DNA of 25,004 bases from Altererythrobacter sp. (GTDB lineage: Bacteria; Pseudomonadota; Alphaproteobacteria; Sphingomonadales; Sphingomonadaceae): positions 1 to 25,004 of the forward strand of contig JAGXGU010000059.1 of the NCBI GenBank assembly GCA_024636575.1, written 5' to 3'. Under the pieces are notes generated by a model. That model searched no databases and had not been told where the DNA came from. It worked only from the letters and a program-made list of their open reading frames with translations. Made by a program: the position numbers and the translations under genes. Below are positions 7,812 through 16,547 of this stretch, one piece after another. The first letter of the stretch is position 1; every line of letters begins with the position of its first letter.

Positions 7812-9278
7812 ATGGAACCGGCAATCAACTGGCCCGATCTGCAGGGCAACATTCTGCGCGGTTACCGCAAGCATTTTGTGCGCCATCTGGTCCTGACGGT
7901 GGACAGACCCGCCGCCGCGTGCCGCTGGCTGGCGGATGCGACCAGCGGCGATGACAGCCGTACACCCCAGATCACCACCGCGCAGCCCTGGTCCGGCGAC
8001 AAGCCGACCAGCTGCGTCAATATCGGCCTGACCGCTTCGGGCCTTGCGAAGCTGGGCGTGTCACCCGCATCGATCGCGAGTTTCCCGCATGAATTCGTCG
8101 CCGGGATGCCGTCGCGCAGCAAGCTGATCGGGGATACCGGGCCGAGCGACCCGTCGGGCTGGAAGCGCGAATGGCAGGATCATGAGCGGATCCATTTGAT
8201 GATTTCCGTCCATGCGGACAATGCCGCCATTCGCGCCGCAGTTGCCGATCGCATCATGGCCGCGTCGGGCGCGTTCCGGCTGCTGGCCGCGCTCGACGGG
8301 GAAGACTTTCCGGGCGGCAAGGTACATTTCGGTTATCGCGACAGCATTTCCCAGCCGCAATTCTACGGCGTGCACGGCCCCGACAATCGCCGCGACGATC
8401 AGCCATTGGTTGAAATCGGCGCAATGCTGCTCGGCTATGCCACGCCGGTGGAGGATATCCGTTGGCGCGTGCCGTCCCCGCATGTGCTGGGCTTCAATGG
8501 CAGTTTCAACGCGTTCCGGGTGCTCGAACAACAGGTCGAGCAGTTCGAGCAATTCCTCAGCGAATGCGCGGACCGGCTGATGACCGACCCGGTCGGAAAG
8601 CGGTTGCTGCCACCCGGCGAGGAGAAAAAGTGGACCCCGCCCATGTCGCGCCGTGATGCCCTGCGCGAAATGGTCGCGGCCAAGATGCTGGGTCGCTGGT
8701 ACAACGGTGTTCCACTTGAAATGTCGCCGCACTCGCCATCGCCTCAGCCGCCGATTGGCGAGGAAAAACTCAACGACTACGGTTATTCGCATGATCCGGA
8801 CGGCCAGCGCTGCCCGATCGGCAGCCATATGCGGCGCAGCAATCCGCGTGATGCAAAAATCGTTCAGCGCAACACGAATCACGCCCGGCGGATCATTCGG
8901 CGCGGCATTCCCTATGGGCCGATGTATGATCCGGCGCTTCCGGTCAAAGCGGAGCGTGGGCTGCTCGGATCGTTCATGTGCGCAAGCCTGACATCCCAGT
9001 TCGAGGCGCTGCAATATGACTGGACCAATCTGGGCCTGATTGACCCACGGATCACGGGCACCAACGATCCGATCCTCGGCAATAACGAACCGCTGCACAG
9101 CCGATTCACCTTTCCGGTGGGCGAAGAGAAGGTGACCTTCCGCGGGTTCCCGCATTTTATCCACACGCGCGGCGGTGCCTATCTGTTCCAGCCCAGCATC
9201 AGCGCGATCCGCTATCTCGCGTCGCTAGGCGATGGCAAGGCAGCGCGAAAATCCTCAGGAGCTGCATATGTCGACTGA
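7812..9278 (+). CDS. DyP-type peroxidase
   Basis: Haem peroxidase of the dye-decolourising family, 488 residues from the ATG at 7812. A GTG at 7803 in the same frame would overlap the previous gene and cannot be excluded. Visible family motifs are NLQGN-like DLQGNILRGY at the N-terminus and GYRDSISQP at 174-182, the GxxDG signature with the catalytic Asp177 kept but Gly replaced by Ser178. CPIGSHMRRSNPRD follows, with proximal haem His339, and then RRIIRRGIPYGP, carrying the expected distal Arg (363/364). The C-terminal FPVGEEKVTFRGFPHFIHTRGGAYLFQPSI completes the fold. No Tat or Sec signal is seen, so it is probably cytoplasmic, like the other members of this operon. It oxidises organic substrates with peroxide (family knowledge); the physiological substrate is unknown. 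Its 3' end overlaps the next gene by 11 bases. Confidence 0.93.
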   Translation: MEPAINWPDLQGNILRGYRKHFVRHLVLTVDRPAAACRWLADATSGDDSRTPQITTAQPWSGDKPTSCVNIGLTASGLAKLGVSPASIASFPHEFVAGMPSRSKLIGDTGPSDPSGWKREWQDHERIHLMISVHADNAAIRAAVADRIMAASGAFRLLAALDGEDFPGGKVHFGYRDSISQPQFYGVHGPDNRRDDQPLVEIGAMLLGYATPVEDIRWRVPSPHVLGFNGSFNAFRVLEQQVEQFEQFLSECADRLMTDPVGKRLLPPGEEKKWTPPMSRRDALREMVAAKMLGRWYNGVPLEMSPHSPSPQPPIGEEKLNDYGYSHDPDGQRCPIGSHMRRSNPRDAKIVQRNTNHARRIIRRGIPYGPMYDPALPVKAERGLLGSFMCASLTSQFEALQYDWTNLGLIDPRITGTNDPILGNNEPLHSRFTFPVGEEKVTFRGFPHFIHTRGGAYLFQPSISAIRYLASLGDGKAARKSSGAAYVD

Positions 9279-12200
9279 ACAACTGGCCGTACTCAGCACC
9301 AGATCCAGCGTTCCGACAGATTTGTTGGCGCCAGAAGCGGCAACGGAACAGCTCCGAAAGGCAAAGTCCATCCTGCGTCAGGCGATCACCGAACATGGCG
9401 GCAGCGAGACAGGCGGTGACGATGAAAGCGTGACCGCGGTGTTTGTCGCGGCATCGGCTGCGCTGGGCTGCGCGGTCGCGATGCAGCAGGCGGTCGAGCT
9501 GAGCAATCGGCGCGAAGGCAATTCCTTCGGTCTGCGCGTCGGCGTGAGTGCGGGCGAAGTGGCGCATCTGGGTGACGTCTATTCCGGGGACTGCGTGGAT
9601 GAGGCAGCCCAGCTTAGCCGTGTTGGCGATAGCGGTCAGATCATGGCGGCGGATGTCGTGCGCCTGCTCGCCGGGCGGCGCAGCAAGCATGATTGGCGCG
9701 CAACCGGACCGGTTGCGCTGGACGGGCATCCCGAGCCGTTCGACGCCAGCGAAGTGCTGTGGTCGCCGCTGGAAGATATCGGCACGGCCCCGCGCATCCC
9801 CTTGCCCGGGCGGCTTTCCTTCGTCGCACCGAACTTCGTCGGAAGGCATGAAGAGCTGAAATTGATCGAGAATGCCGTCTCGCGGGCGACTTCGAGCGCC
9901 AGACGTGAATTGCTTTTCATCGCGGGTGAGGCGGGCCTGGGTAAGACCACCATGGTCGCGCGCGCCACGCGCGAAGCCTTCGATCGCGGCACGACGGTGC
10001 TGTTCGGGCATTGCGAGGAAGACCTCGTCACCCCGTATCAACTCTTTGCTGAAACGCTGGGCCATTACGTCACGCATGCGCCCGAGGAAGATCTGCGCGC
10101 GCATGTGGCAGAGCATGGTTCGGAACTGGCCAGGCTGGTGCCCGCGCTGTCGGGGCGCATCCCCGATCTTCCCCCAGCCAAGGCCACCGATGCCGAATCG
10201 GAACGCTCGCTGCTGTTTGCCGCGGCGGTCGGCATGCTATCCAGCGCGGCGGCGCAAACGCCGCTGCTGCTGATGTTGGACGATATCCAATGGGCCGACC
10301 GGGGCAGTCTGCGGTTGCTCCGCCACTTGGCATCGTCAGCCAGTCCCATGCGGCTAACCGTGCTAGCAACCTTTCGCGATAATGAGACATCCGGACTGCT
10401 GGAGACGCTGGCCGCGCTACACCGGATGGACGGCGTGACGCGGATCAACCTAGAAGGTTTGCAGGATGGCGAGGTGCTCGAATGCGTAACCGCCATGGTT
10501 GGCGTCGAGGCCGGGGATGTCGCGCAGCAAATTGCCAGGGCGGTCCATGGGGAAACCGATGGCAACCCGTTCTTCGTCACGGAATTGCTGCGGCACCTTG
10601 CGGAAACGGGGGCGATCTCCAGCGACGGGAACTGGACGGCCAGCGGCGGTATCGACAGTCTGGCCTTGCCAGACAGCGTGCGCGAAGTGGTGGGTGCGCG
10701 GATCACCCGGCTAGGCAAGGACTGCGGCCGCATGCTGGGCATCGCGGCGATCATTGGGCGCGATTTCGACTTCGATCTGCTCTCCCGCGCGACGGCGATC
10801 GAGGAAGAGCAACTGATCGATCTGCTGGACCAGGCATGCGAAGCCGGCCTAATCCGGGAGCTGTCCAACACTGCCGGTCGCTACCATTTCACTCATGCTC
10901 TGATCCAGCATGTGCTGTACCAGGATGTCGGCCCCGCCCGCCGCGTGGTGGCGCACCGGCAAGTTGCGCTGGCGCTGGAGGATCTGGTCGGCAAACGGCA
11001 AGGCGCGCGAGTGGGAGAACTCGCGCGCCACTGGTGCCATGCGCCGCAAAGCGACGACGTGCCCAAGGCGGTCCACTACGCCTATGAGGCGGGATGTTCG
11101 GCGCTTGACGCGCTGGCCCCTGCCGATGCGATGACCTATTTCCAGTCCGCCACCGAACTGGCGGCCAAGCATGGGCTGTCCGATCAGGCATTCGAGATCG
11201 ATCTGGCGATCGGGCTTGGCACGGCGCAGCGTCAGGCCGGTGACCCCACCTATCGCACGACCCTGCTCGGGGCAGGCGACCGCGCCGCAAAGCTGCGTGA
11301 CAATGACCGGCTGGTGCGGGCCGCGCTGGCCAATGATCGCGGTTGGCACAGCACATCTGGCGCGTCCGATTCCGAAAAGGTGGCGCAGCTGGAAATGGCG
11401 CTGGAGCATTTGCCGCCCGATGCCGCCGACCGGGCGCTGGTGCTGGGCCTGCTGTGCTCGGAGCTCGCCTTCGGCACCACGCTGGAGCATCGGCGCGCCC
11501 TGTCGGCAGAGGCGCTGTCCATCGCCCGCGCGCTGGGTGACGATGCGATCATCGTACGGATCCAGAACCAGATGGCGTTCTCGCTGGCGGTCCCTTCGCT
11601 GCTCAAGGCTTCGCTCGAATGGACTGCCGATGCGCTGGTGCGCGCCGAACGCCTGGGCGACCCCCTGCAGCTCTATTTTGCCGCCATGTACCGTGCGACG
11701 GCTGCCGTGCGCGCCTGCGACATTGCGGAGGCGGACCGGTGTTTCGCGATTGCCGGGCGGCTCGTGCGCCAGCTCGACCTGCCGTTGCTGAAATGGGAAT
11801 ATACCTTCCATATGTCGAAGCGGGCCCAGATTGCGGGCGATCTGGCGGAAGCTGAGAAGCTGGCGCAGCAAGCCGCGATGATCGGCGCCGAATGCGGCCA
11901 GCCCGACGCGCAAATGTGCTGCGGGGTCCAGCTCGCGGCGATCAACTGGATGCGTGGGACCCTGGGCGCGATGGCGCCAATGTTGCAAGCGATGGCTGAG
12001 GCCAATCCCGGCCTGCCGACGATCCGCGCCTCGCTCGCCATGGCCGCCGCGCAGGCACAACAGCTCGACGATGCGGAGCAGGTTCTCGCCGATTTTGCGG
12101 AAACGAACTATGCCTTGCCGCAGGATGCCACCTGGCTGAACGGGATGACCGAATATGCCGTCGCGGCAATTGCCTGCGGCAATCGCACCTATGCGCAGGC

Positions 12201-12570
12201 GCTTTACGACATTCTGCTGCCCTGGGCCGGACAGTTCTCCTCCGCTGGCGGGCTCACGGCCGAAGGTCCAGTCGCACTCTCGCTCGGCGCGCTTGCCACG
12301 GTGCTTGACCGGCATGACGAGGCCGAGCGCCATTTGCTGGCCTCTGCCGAGATATGCGAACGCCACGCAATCGCCTTCTATGCTGCGCTGACCGATCTGC
12401 GGCGGGGACAGTTGCTTCTGAAACGCGACCGCGAAGGGGATGCGAGTCTGGCTGGCGATTTGCTGCAAAAGGCGGCGAAAGTGGCCGAAGCAAAGGGATT
12501 TGGCGAAATTGAACGCGAAGCGGCAGCACTGCTCGCATCAGCAATGCTGCCGGAGCCTGTACGGGATTAG
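9268..12570 (+). CDS. Large regulator: degenerate nucleotide-cyclase domain, AAA ATPase and helical repeats
   Basis: 1100 residues from the ATG at 9268, chosen because AGGAG (9257-9261) lies six bases upstream. A longer in-frame start at 9232 lies inside the DyP gene. Residues about 20-165 match a class III adenylate/guanylate cyclase (FGLRVGVSAGEVAHLGDVYSG, DEAAQLSRVGDSGQIMAADVV), but the first metal-binding Asp segment (DIVGST-like) is missing and GDG reads GDD, so it is probably inactive. Residues about 190-520 are a STAND/AAA ATPase: FVGRHEEL, Walker A GEAGLGKTT (Lys226) and Walker B LLLMLDDIQWAD (338-339). The remaining 560 residues are Ala/Leu-rich helical repeats of TPR type, with no DNA-binding domain visible at the end. 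Such proteins act as signal-sensing switches. Overlap with the DyP gene makes it the last cistron of the operon. Confidence 0.85.
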   Translation: MSTEQLAVLSTRSSVPTDLLAPEAATEQLRKAKSILRQAITEHGGSETGGDDESVTAVFVAASAALGCAVAMQQAVELSNRREGNSFGLRVGVSAGEVAHLGDVYSGDCVDEAAQLSRVGDSGQIMAADVVRLLAGRRSKHDWRATGPVALDGHPEPFDASEVLWSPLEDIGTAPRIPLPGRLSFVAPNFVGRHEELKLIENAVSRATSSARRELLFIAGEAGLGKTTMVARATREAFDRGTTVLFGHCEEDLVTPYQLFAETLGHYVTHAPEEDLRAHVAEHGSELARLVPALSGRIPDLPPAKATDAESERSLLFAAAVGMLSSAAAQTPLLLMLDDIQWADRGSLRLLRHLASSASPMRLTVLATFRDNETSGLLETLAALHRMDGVTRINLEGLQDGEVLECVTAMVGVEAGDVAQQIARAVHGETDGNPFFVTELLRHLAETGAISSDGNWTASGGIDSLALPDSVREVVGARITRLGKDCGRMLGIAAIIGRDFDFDLLSRATAIEEEQLIDLLDQACEAGLIRELSNTAGRYHFTHALIQHVLYQDVGPARRVVAHRQVALALEDLVGKRQGARVGELARHWCHAPQSDDVPKAVHYAYEAGCSALDALAPADAMTYFQSATELAAKHGLSDQAFEIDLAIGLGTAQRQAGDPTYRTTLLGAGDRAAKLRDNDRLVRAALANDRGWHSTSGASDSEKVAQLEMALEHLPPDAADRALVLGLLCSELAFGTTLEHRRALSAEALSIARALGDDAIIVRIQNQMAFSLAVPSLLKASLEWTADALVRAERLGDPLQLYFAAMYRATAAVRACDIAEADRCFAIAGRLVRQLDLPLLKWEYTFHMSKRAQIAGDLAEAEKLAQQAAMIGAECGQPDAQMCCGVQLAAINWMRGTLGAMAPMLQAMAEANPGLPTIRASLAMAAAQAQQLDDAEQVLADFAETNYALPQDATWLNGMTEYAVAAIACGNRTYAQALYDILLPWAGQFSSAGGLTAEGPVALSLGALATVLDRHDEAERHLLASAEICERHAIAFYAALTDLRRGQLLLKRDREGDASLAGDLLQKAAKVAEAKGFGEIEREAAALLASAMLPEPVRD

Positions 12571-12956
12571 AGTATCCGTGATGGTCAAGCGAGTGATTTG
12601 ACCCAGAGCCTGGCCGCTGGCAGCGCGGCGGCTTCCGCCAACAAACCGGTCGTTCCAAGGGTCGTTCTTCGCACCTGAAACCTGCCCTACATTCAGGTTT
12701 CGTTGAGCGCACACGACCGGCCGCTTTTAGGACTGCGACAATCGGTACTGGATGGCAAAAATGTCGTGGGAAACTGACATTCCGCCGTCGGGGACGTAAC
12801 CTTGAACAACTGCAATCAGAGAGCGACTATCCCTCGATCAACTGTCTGAACAGCCGCAGAATTATGCGAAAGTCAAGCCGCGCTCAGCCCAAGATTAAGG
12901 GCTTTGAAGACAACATTGGCTTTGCGCCTTTTCGCGGTTTTGCAAAGAGATTTGTT
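12571..12956. other. Intergenic stretch with short degenerate repeats
   Basis: About 390 bases without a gene I can support. It contains a perfect 8-bp inverted repeat GAAACCTG/CAGGTTTC (12677-12701, nine-base loop) that lacks a T-run. Near 12749 a TGGATGGCAAAAA stretch also occurs at 20871, with looser similarity over about 40 bases. Both look like relics of short interspersed repeats. Confidence 0.5.
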
Positions 12957-13301
12957 TTATAGCATCAATCGTCCGTAGAATCCGCCGAGGCTTCGGTCCT
13001 GTGAAACGAGATGCACTTCCTGAAACCAATAACGCTCACGGCCATCTGCGTCGGGATTGCGAAGAGGCAAAGCATTGCGCGGGTTAATCCGGTGATAGTG
13101 CCTTGTCTGCACGGATATGCAGTTGCGCAAACCCCTCGACAATGTGACCGGCTATCTTGCTGCCAAAATGCCATCCGTGCCGTTCTGCCGTTTCGCATGA
13201 AAAGGCATAAAGCTTGGCGCCGGTAATATCAGGCGAATTGTGGAATTCTTCGCGAACAATTTCGAATATTTTAGGCAGATCATCACAAAGCGCATGCTTT
13301 G
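12957..13301 (-). pseudogene. C-terminal fragment of an M24-family (Xaa-Pro) peptidase, frameshifted
   Basis: Read on the minus strand in two frames, this codes for the end of an M24 metallopeptidase. The first frame (about 13300-13090) gives DLPKIFEIVREEF, AFSCETAERHGWHFG and GHIVEGFAQLHI. A frameshift near 13090-13098 leads into RINPRNALPLRNPDADGRE, RYWFQEVHLVSQDR and GGFYGRLML with a stop at 12957. In the family the G-H-I-V-G-E-F segment, the E-V/I-H-L-V segment and the G-G-F-Y-E end are conserved. The N-terminal two thirds are missing, and the fragment abuts an IS3-type orfA fragment at about 13302. It is a dead remnant; the family assignment comes from these motifs only. Confidence 0.6.
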
Positions 13302-13409
13302 AACGATCCGGATCTTGTCTTCTGCAGAGAAGTGGCGCCGGGTTGCGCGGCGGATGTCTTTGACTACCCGATCAGCACTCGCTTTGGGTATTAAGGATTT
13401 GGCTCTCAT
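13302..13409 (-). mobile_element. 5' fragment of an IS3-family orfA transposase gene
   Basis: From the ATG at 13409 the minus strand encodes MRAKSLIPKASADRVVKDI then RRATRRHFSAEDKIRIV, the N-terminus of an IS3-family OrfA (helix-turn-helix subunit). After codon 36 the similarity ends and the frame runs accidentally into the peptidase fragment. The element is therefore truncated: no orfB is next to it. The IS end probably lies near 13465, where a TGAGGGTGTG sequence (minus strand) follows a flank that recurs at 20837-20866. Confidence 0.65.
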
Positions 13410-13461
13410 CTTCGTCCCTTCGTCACTACGACGAGAGCCAAATCCTTCTTAAATCACACCC

Positions 13462-13491
13462 TCAATTTTGTGGCATAGGTGCTGACGGGGG
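13462..13491 (+). repeat. Interspersed repeat copy A (30 bp, inverted relative to 20837-20866)
   Basis: Matches the reverse complement of 20837-20866 at 28 of 30 positions, with the shared core CATAGGTGCTGACGGGG. Similarity stops sharply at the TCAA end (13462-13465), where the IS3 remnant begins, so the IS may have inserted into a pre-existing repeat. Confidence 0.7.
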
Positions 13492-13520
13492 CACCAATAG
13501 CCAAATAGGCGAAGCGCCCC

Positions 13521-15746
13521 CTATGATCCGCCAAATGTCCGGGAGAACTTGATCCCGAATTCACTCGCATCGTTGCTCAGGATATTGAGGACATATGGCC
13601 CCACATCCAATGCCGCCTGCGTATAACGTTCATCGGTGATGTTCTTGCCATAGGCAGAGATCGACCAATCGGCATCTGTTGGTTCATAGGTGATATTGAA
13701 GCCCAGCAGATCGCGACTTTCGATGAATGCCGTGGCTGCATTGTTGGGCTGGCCCTCCATGCTGCTGCGATATGAGTAATCAACCCGCGTGGTGATCGTG
13801 CCGCCCGGCAGGTCAAATTCAACCTGCGGGCCGATGGCAATGGTCCATTTCGGCGTCAGCGCAGCGCGATTGCCATTCGCAATGCTGCTTCCGGGTTCGA
13901 CGTTTTCAAACTCTGAATCGATGTAGCCAACCGATGTATTCAGAGAGAAATTCCCATACCTGATGTTTCCTTCCCACTCTACGCCGATTGACCGCAGATC
14001 ACCTGCATCGTCAGTCACCGTGATAAAGCCGTTGGGCCCAATCGTGCTGACCTGAGCAGGGAAAGAGCTGTACTTGGTATAGAAACCTGAAAGCGCCATT
14101 TGCAGCCAAGGAAGTGGTTCACCCTTGATGCCGGCTTCATAGTTGGTTGCGGTTACCGGATCGGTGGCAAAGAATGTATCGGCGCCGCCGAACGGTCGCG
14201 CCGGAAATTGCCCGGACTGGTAGCCGCGCGCAATGGTTCCGTAGATGTTGAGATCGTCTGCCAGTGCGTAGGTGGCAGAAGCCTCCCATGTCACCTCGTT
14301 GAAGTCTGCCGAGCCCCCGAATTCCGGCGCAAAGCCCAGGTCTGCGGTCGCTTCCTTGCTGTCATCGGTATAGCGAATGCCGCCGGAAACGCGCAAATCA
14401 TCGGTCACTTGAACCCCGATATTGCCAAAGACAGCATAGCTCCGCGTTTCCTGGGTCTGTTCGAAAAGTCCGCCACCAAAGCTGTTGAACGTTGTCGGCT
14501 GCTGGAAATTGAACCCTTCCTCGTCGAAATAGTATAAACCGCCGACGTAGTCGAAGATGCCGGATTGCCCGCTTAGCTGGAGCTCGAACGAATATTGCTC
14601 AGCCTCGCCGACTTCGGGAAATGAGAGAAAATCCAGTTCGGCGCCGTCATCATCGAGGCCGCCCTCATACTCGGAATGTCGGTAGCTGCCGATCAGCTTC
14701 AGATCGAGATTATCGGCCAGCGCATATTCGATAATGCCGCTGAACCCGTAGGCGGAATTTGTGGCCTGCGCCAGATCGGCCTGCCCCGAATTCGAATCAT
14801 ACGGGTTTTCGGATTGGCTGGTAACCGGGTCCAACCCGCCTGCACAGGCGAGAGCAAACGGGCCAAAAAGATCGGCAATGTCTGCCGGCGTGCAACCACC
14901 AGGAGGCGCCTTAATCGTAGTGGTGAACGGGCTTTGGCCGTTCTTTCCGTCATTCCCGTCTGCCGTAAGTCGGATCGACAGCCGGTCACTGGGGGTCCAT
15001 TTCAGCGCCACGCGGCCTGAAATATCCTGAAGTTCGCCAACGCGCGCTTCGGGATTGGGGATGTTAAGGAAATCACCAATTCCATTTCGTCTGTCGATCC
15101 CGATACTGAAGGAAGCCGCCAGCGTGTCGGTCAATCTTGTGTTGGCATAGGCGTCACCAGCCAACCGGCCACGTGTGCCGGCTTTCAAATTGATCGTCGC
15201 AAGTTCCTCATCTCCAGGCTGCTGCGTGATGATGTTGATTGCACCGCCAATCGAGTTGCGGCCAAACAGAGTGCCTTGCGGACCCCGCAAGACTTCCAGC
15301 CGCTCGATATTCGACAAGCTCAGGTTCTGGCCGATCTGACGGCCGAGATATACGCCGTCCACATAGACGCCCACGGTCGGGTCGATCACGATCAGGTGAT
15401 CCTGGAAACCAATCCCGCGGATGCTGGGGAATTGCGAACTGGGGTTACCGGCCCCGAAATTGGTGACCGTCAGATTGGGAACATATTTGCCAATATCGAT
15501 GATATTGTCGGCATTGCCCTGCTCGAGGGCTTCCGGACTAAAAACCGTGACCGCAACGGGTGCCTCATAGACGTTCTGCTCGATACGTTTCGCCGTCACG
15601 ATAATTGTGTCGAAATTGCCTGATGTGGCTTGGTCGGCATCGACCGGCGCCTCCTGGGCCAAAAGGCCATTTGGAATGGCACCCAAAGCAACGGCTGTTG
15701 TTGTTCCGATCAACCACGTGCGGAATTTCATTCTATTTTTGTTCAT
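13521..15746 (-). CDS. TonB-dependent receptor
   Basis: Outer-membrane active transporter, 741 residues from the ATG at 15746, chosen because GGAGGG lies just upstream; an in-frame ATG at 15791 lacks a site. It has a signal peptide ending in NGLLAQ before EAPV, then a TonB-box-like segment DTIIVTAKRIEQNVYEAPVA. The plug domain follows (VTNFGAGNPSSQFPSIRGIG, VGVYVDGVYLGRQIG, ERLEVLRGPQGTLFGRNSIG, GGAINIIT), then a 22-strand barrel ending in a terminal Phe-containing strand (FGIKFSRTFGGS). This plug sequence is typical of sphingomonad receptors that import siderophores, carbohydrates or aromatic and terpenoid compounds. The substrate cannot be told here because no partner gene survives: both flanks are transposon and gene remnants. 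Confidence 0.93.
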   Translation of the reverse strand: MNKNRMKFRTWLIGTTTAVALGAIPNGLLAQEAPVDADQATSGNFDTIIVTAKRIEQNVYEAPVAVTVFSPEALEQGNADNIIDIGKYVPNLTVTNFGAGNPSSQFPSIRGIGFQDHLIVIDPTVGVYVDGVYLGRQIGQNLSLSNIERLEVLRGPQGTLFGRNSIGGAINIITQQPGDEELATINLKAGTRGRLAGDAYANTRLTDTLAASFSIGIDRRNGIGDFLNIPNPEARVGELQDISGRVALKWTPSDRLSIRLTADGNDGKNGQSPFTTTIKAPPGGCTPADIADLFGPFALACAGGLDPVTSQSENPYDSNSGQADLAQATNSAYGFSGIIEYALADNLDLKLIGSYRHSEYEGGLDDDGAELDFLSFPEVGEAEQYSFELQLSGQSGIFDYVGGLYYFDEEGFNFQQPTTFNSFGGGLFEQTQETRSYAVFGNIGVQVTDDLRVSGGIRYTDDSKEATADLGFAPEFGGSADFNEVTWEASATYALADDLNIYGTIARGYQSGQFPARPFGGADTFFATDPVTATNYEAGIKGEPLPWLQMALSGFYTKYSSFPAQVSTIGPNGFITVTDDAGDLRSIGVEWEGNIRYGNFSLNTSVGYIDSEFENVEPGSSIANGNRAALTPKWTIAIGPQVEFDLPGGTITTRVDYSYRSSMEGQPNNAATAFIESRDLLGFNITYEPTDADWSISAYGKNITDERYTQAALDVGPYVLNILSNDASEFGIKFSRTFGGS

Positions 15747-15854
15747 GTAATAACCCTCCATTCGCCAAAGGCGCCCATTCTTTCTCGACAAATGCTGATT
15801 GCGACCAGCTGGCTATGTGCATCGATTGACTCGCGAGACATTCACCGCATGCGG

Positions 15855-16393
15855 TTATAGCCATTCGCGAAGCGCTTCATAGGGTATTTTCCTTTGAAGG
15901 CTCCGTGTGGTCTGTGGAAGTTGTAGAAGTGCTTCCACTGACCGAGTTTGGCTTCCAGATCGACATCGCCTGTATAGCTAAGCAGCTGGTAAAATTCCTG
16001 GACGTCGGAGCGGTGTGATCGTTCCACTTTGCCATTGAGCTGGGGCTTGCCGCGCTTGATATATGCGTGGCGGATACCGAGAACTTCGACATGCCAATGG
16101 AACTTGGCCTGCAATTCATGACCATTATCGGTTCTGATTTCTCGTATGCTGAAGGGGAGCTTGTCGTTTATGTAATCGACAAAGTCGATCGCGTTAGCCT
16201 GGGTATGCTTTTGGTAGACTTTGAGTGCACGAACACGGGTAGCGGCAGCAATAGCAGTATATTGGAAACGCCGTATTTTCTCGCCCTTCTTTCCGCAGCC
16301 TGTTCATGCCATTGCGTTTGAATATCCGATAGATGGTTGCGTCGGATAATCTGATGCCGTGATAGCGCGGCAAATACCACATGATGCGTTTGT
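15855..16393 (-). pseudogene. Frameshifted IS481-like transposase relic
   Basis: On the minus strand: IMWYLPRYHGIRLSDATIY and RIFKRNGMNRLRK in one frame, then after a frameshift near 16290 KIRRFQYTAIAAATRVRAL, a block with REIRTDNGHE (integrase-core Asp) and KRGKPQLNGKVERSHRSD (core Glu), NFHRPHGAFKGK. A second frameshift near 15890 gives IPYEALREWL with a stop at 15855. A third indel near 16389 separates EFDPT from the main frame. These are the DDE integrase-core motifs of IS481/IS3-type transposases. The N-terminal third is absent. No intact terminal repeats were identified. The element is inactive and old enough to hold several indels. Confidence 0.78.
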
Positions 16394-16531
16394 CGGATCA
16401 AATTCTACTCCGACAGCTTGAGCGATGCCCCGCTGCTCGACTGGGCAGACGAAGGCGTGTTGGTGGATGGAAGTGCGGCCAAGGCGGCGAAGGCAAAATC
16501 GCGCGGGTGGCGAATGGCGAGGCTTTCCTAG
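16394..16531 (+). pseudogene. 3' tail of a HAD-family phosphatase gene
   Basis: The plus strand reads RIKFYSDSLSDAPLLDWADE then GVLVDGSAKAAKAKSRGWRM with a stop at 16529. This is the C-terminus of HAD-IB hydrolases (phosphoserine-phosphatase-like), where S-D-S-x-S-D-x-P-L-L is HAD motif IV carrying the metal-binding Asp. Everything upstream is replaced by the IS481-like relic. The HAD gene was evidently cut by the element or by a deletion at its edge. It points convergently towards the glycosyltransferase gene, with 16 bases between their stops, and may have belonged to the same surface-polysaccharide locus. Confidence 0.6.
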
Positions 16532-16547
16532 CCGCCGCCCCTTGCGT

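Noticed and set aside
8061..9164. 367-codon minus-strand open frame
   Set aside because: Shadow of the DyP peroxidase gene.
10849..12468. 539-codon minus-strand open frame
   Set aside because: Antisense of the helical-repeat part of the ATPase; Arg/Gln/His-rich and without recognisable domain.
12677..12701. Hairpin as intrinsic terminator of the peroxidase operon
   Set aside because: Perfect 8-bp stem but no T-run after it, and 107 bases beyond the stop.
13152..13409. 85-residue minus-strand protein as a real gene
   Set aside because: Only the first 36 codons are IS3 OrfA; the rest is an out-of-frame reading of a peptidase fragment.
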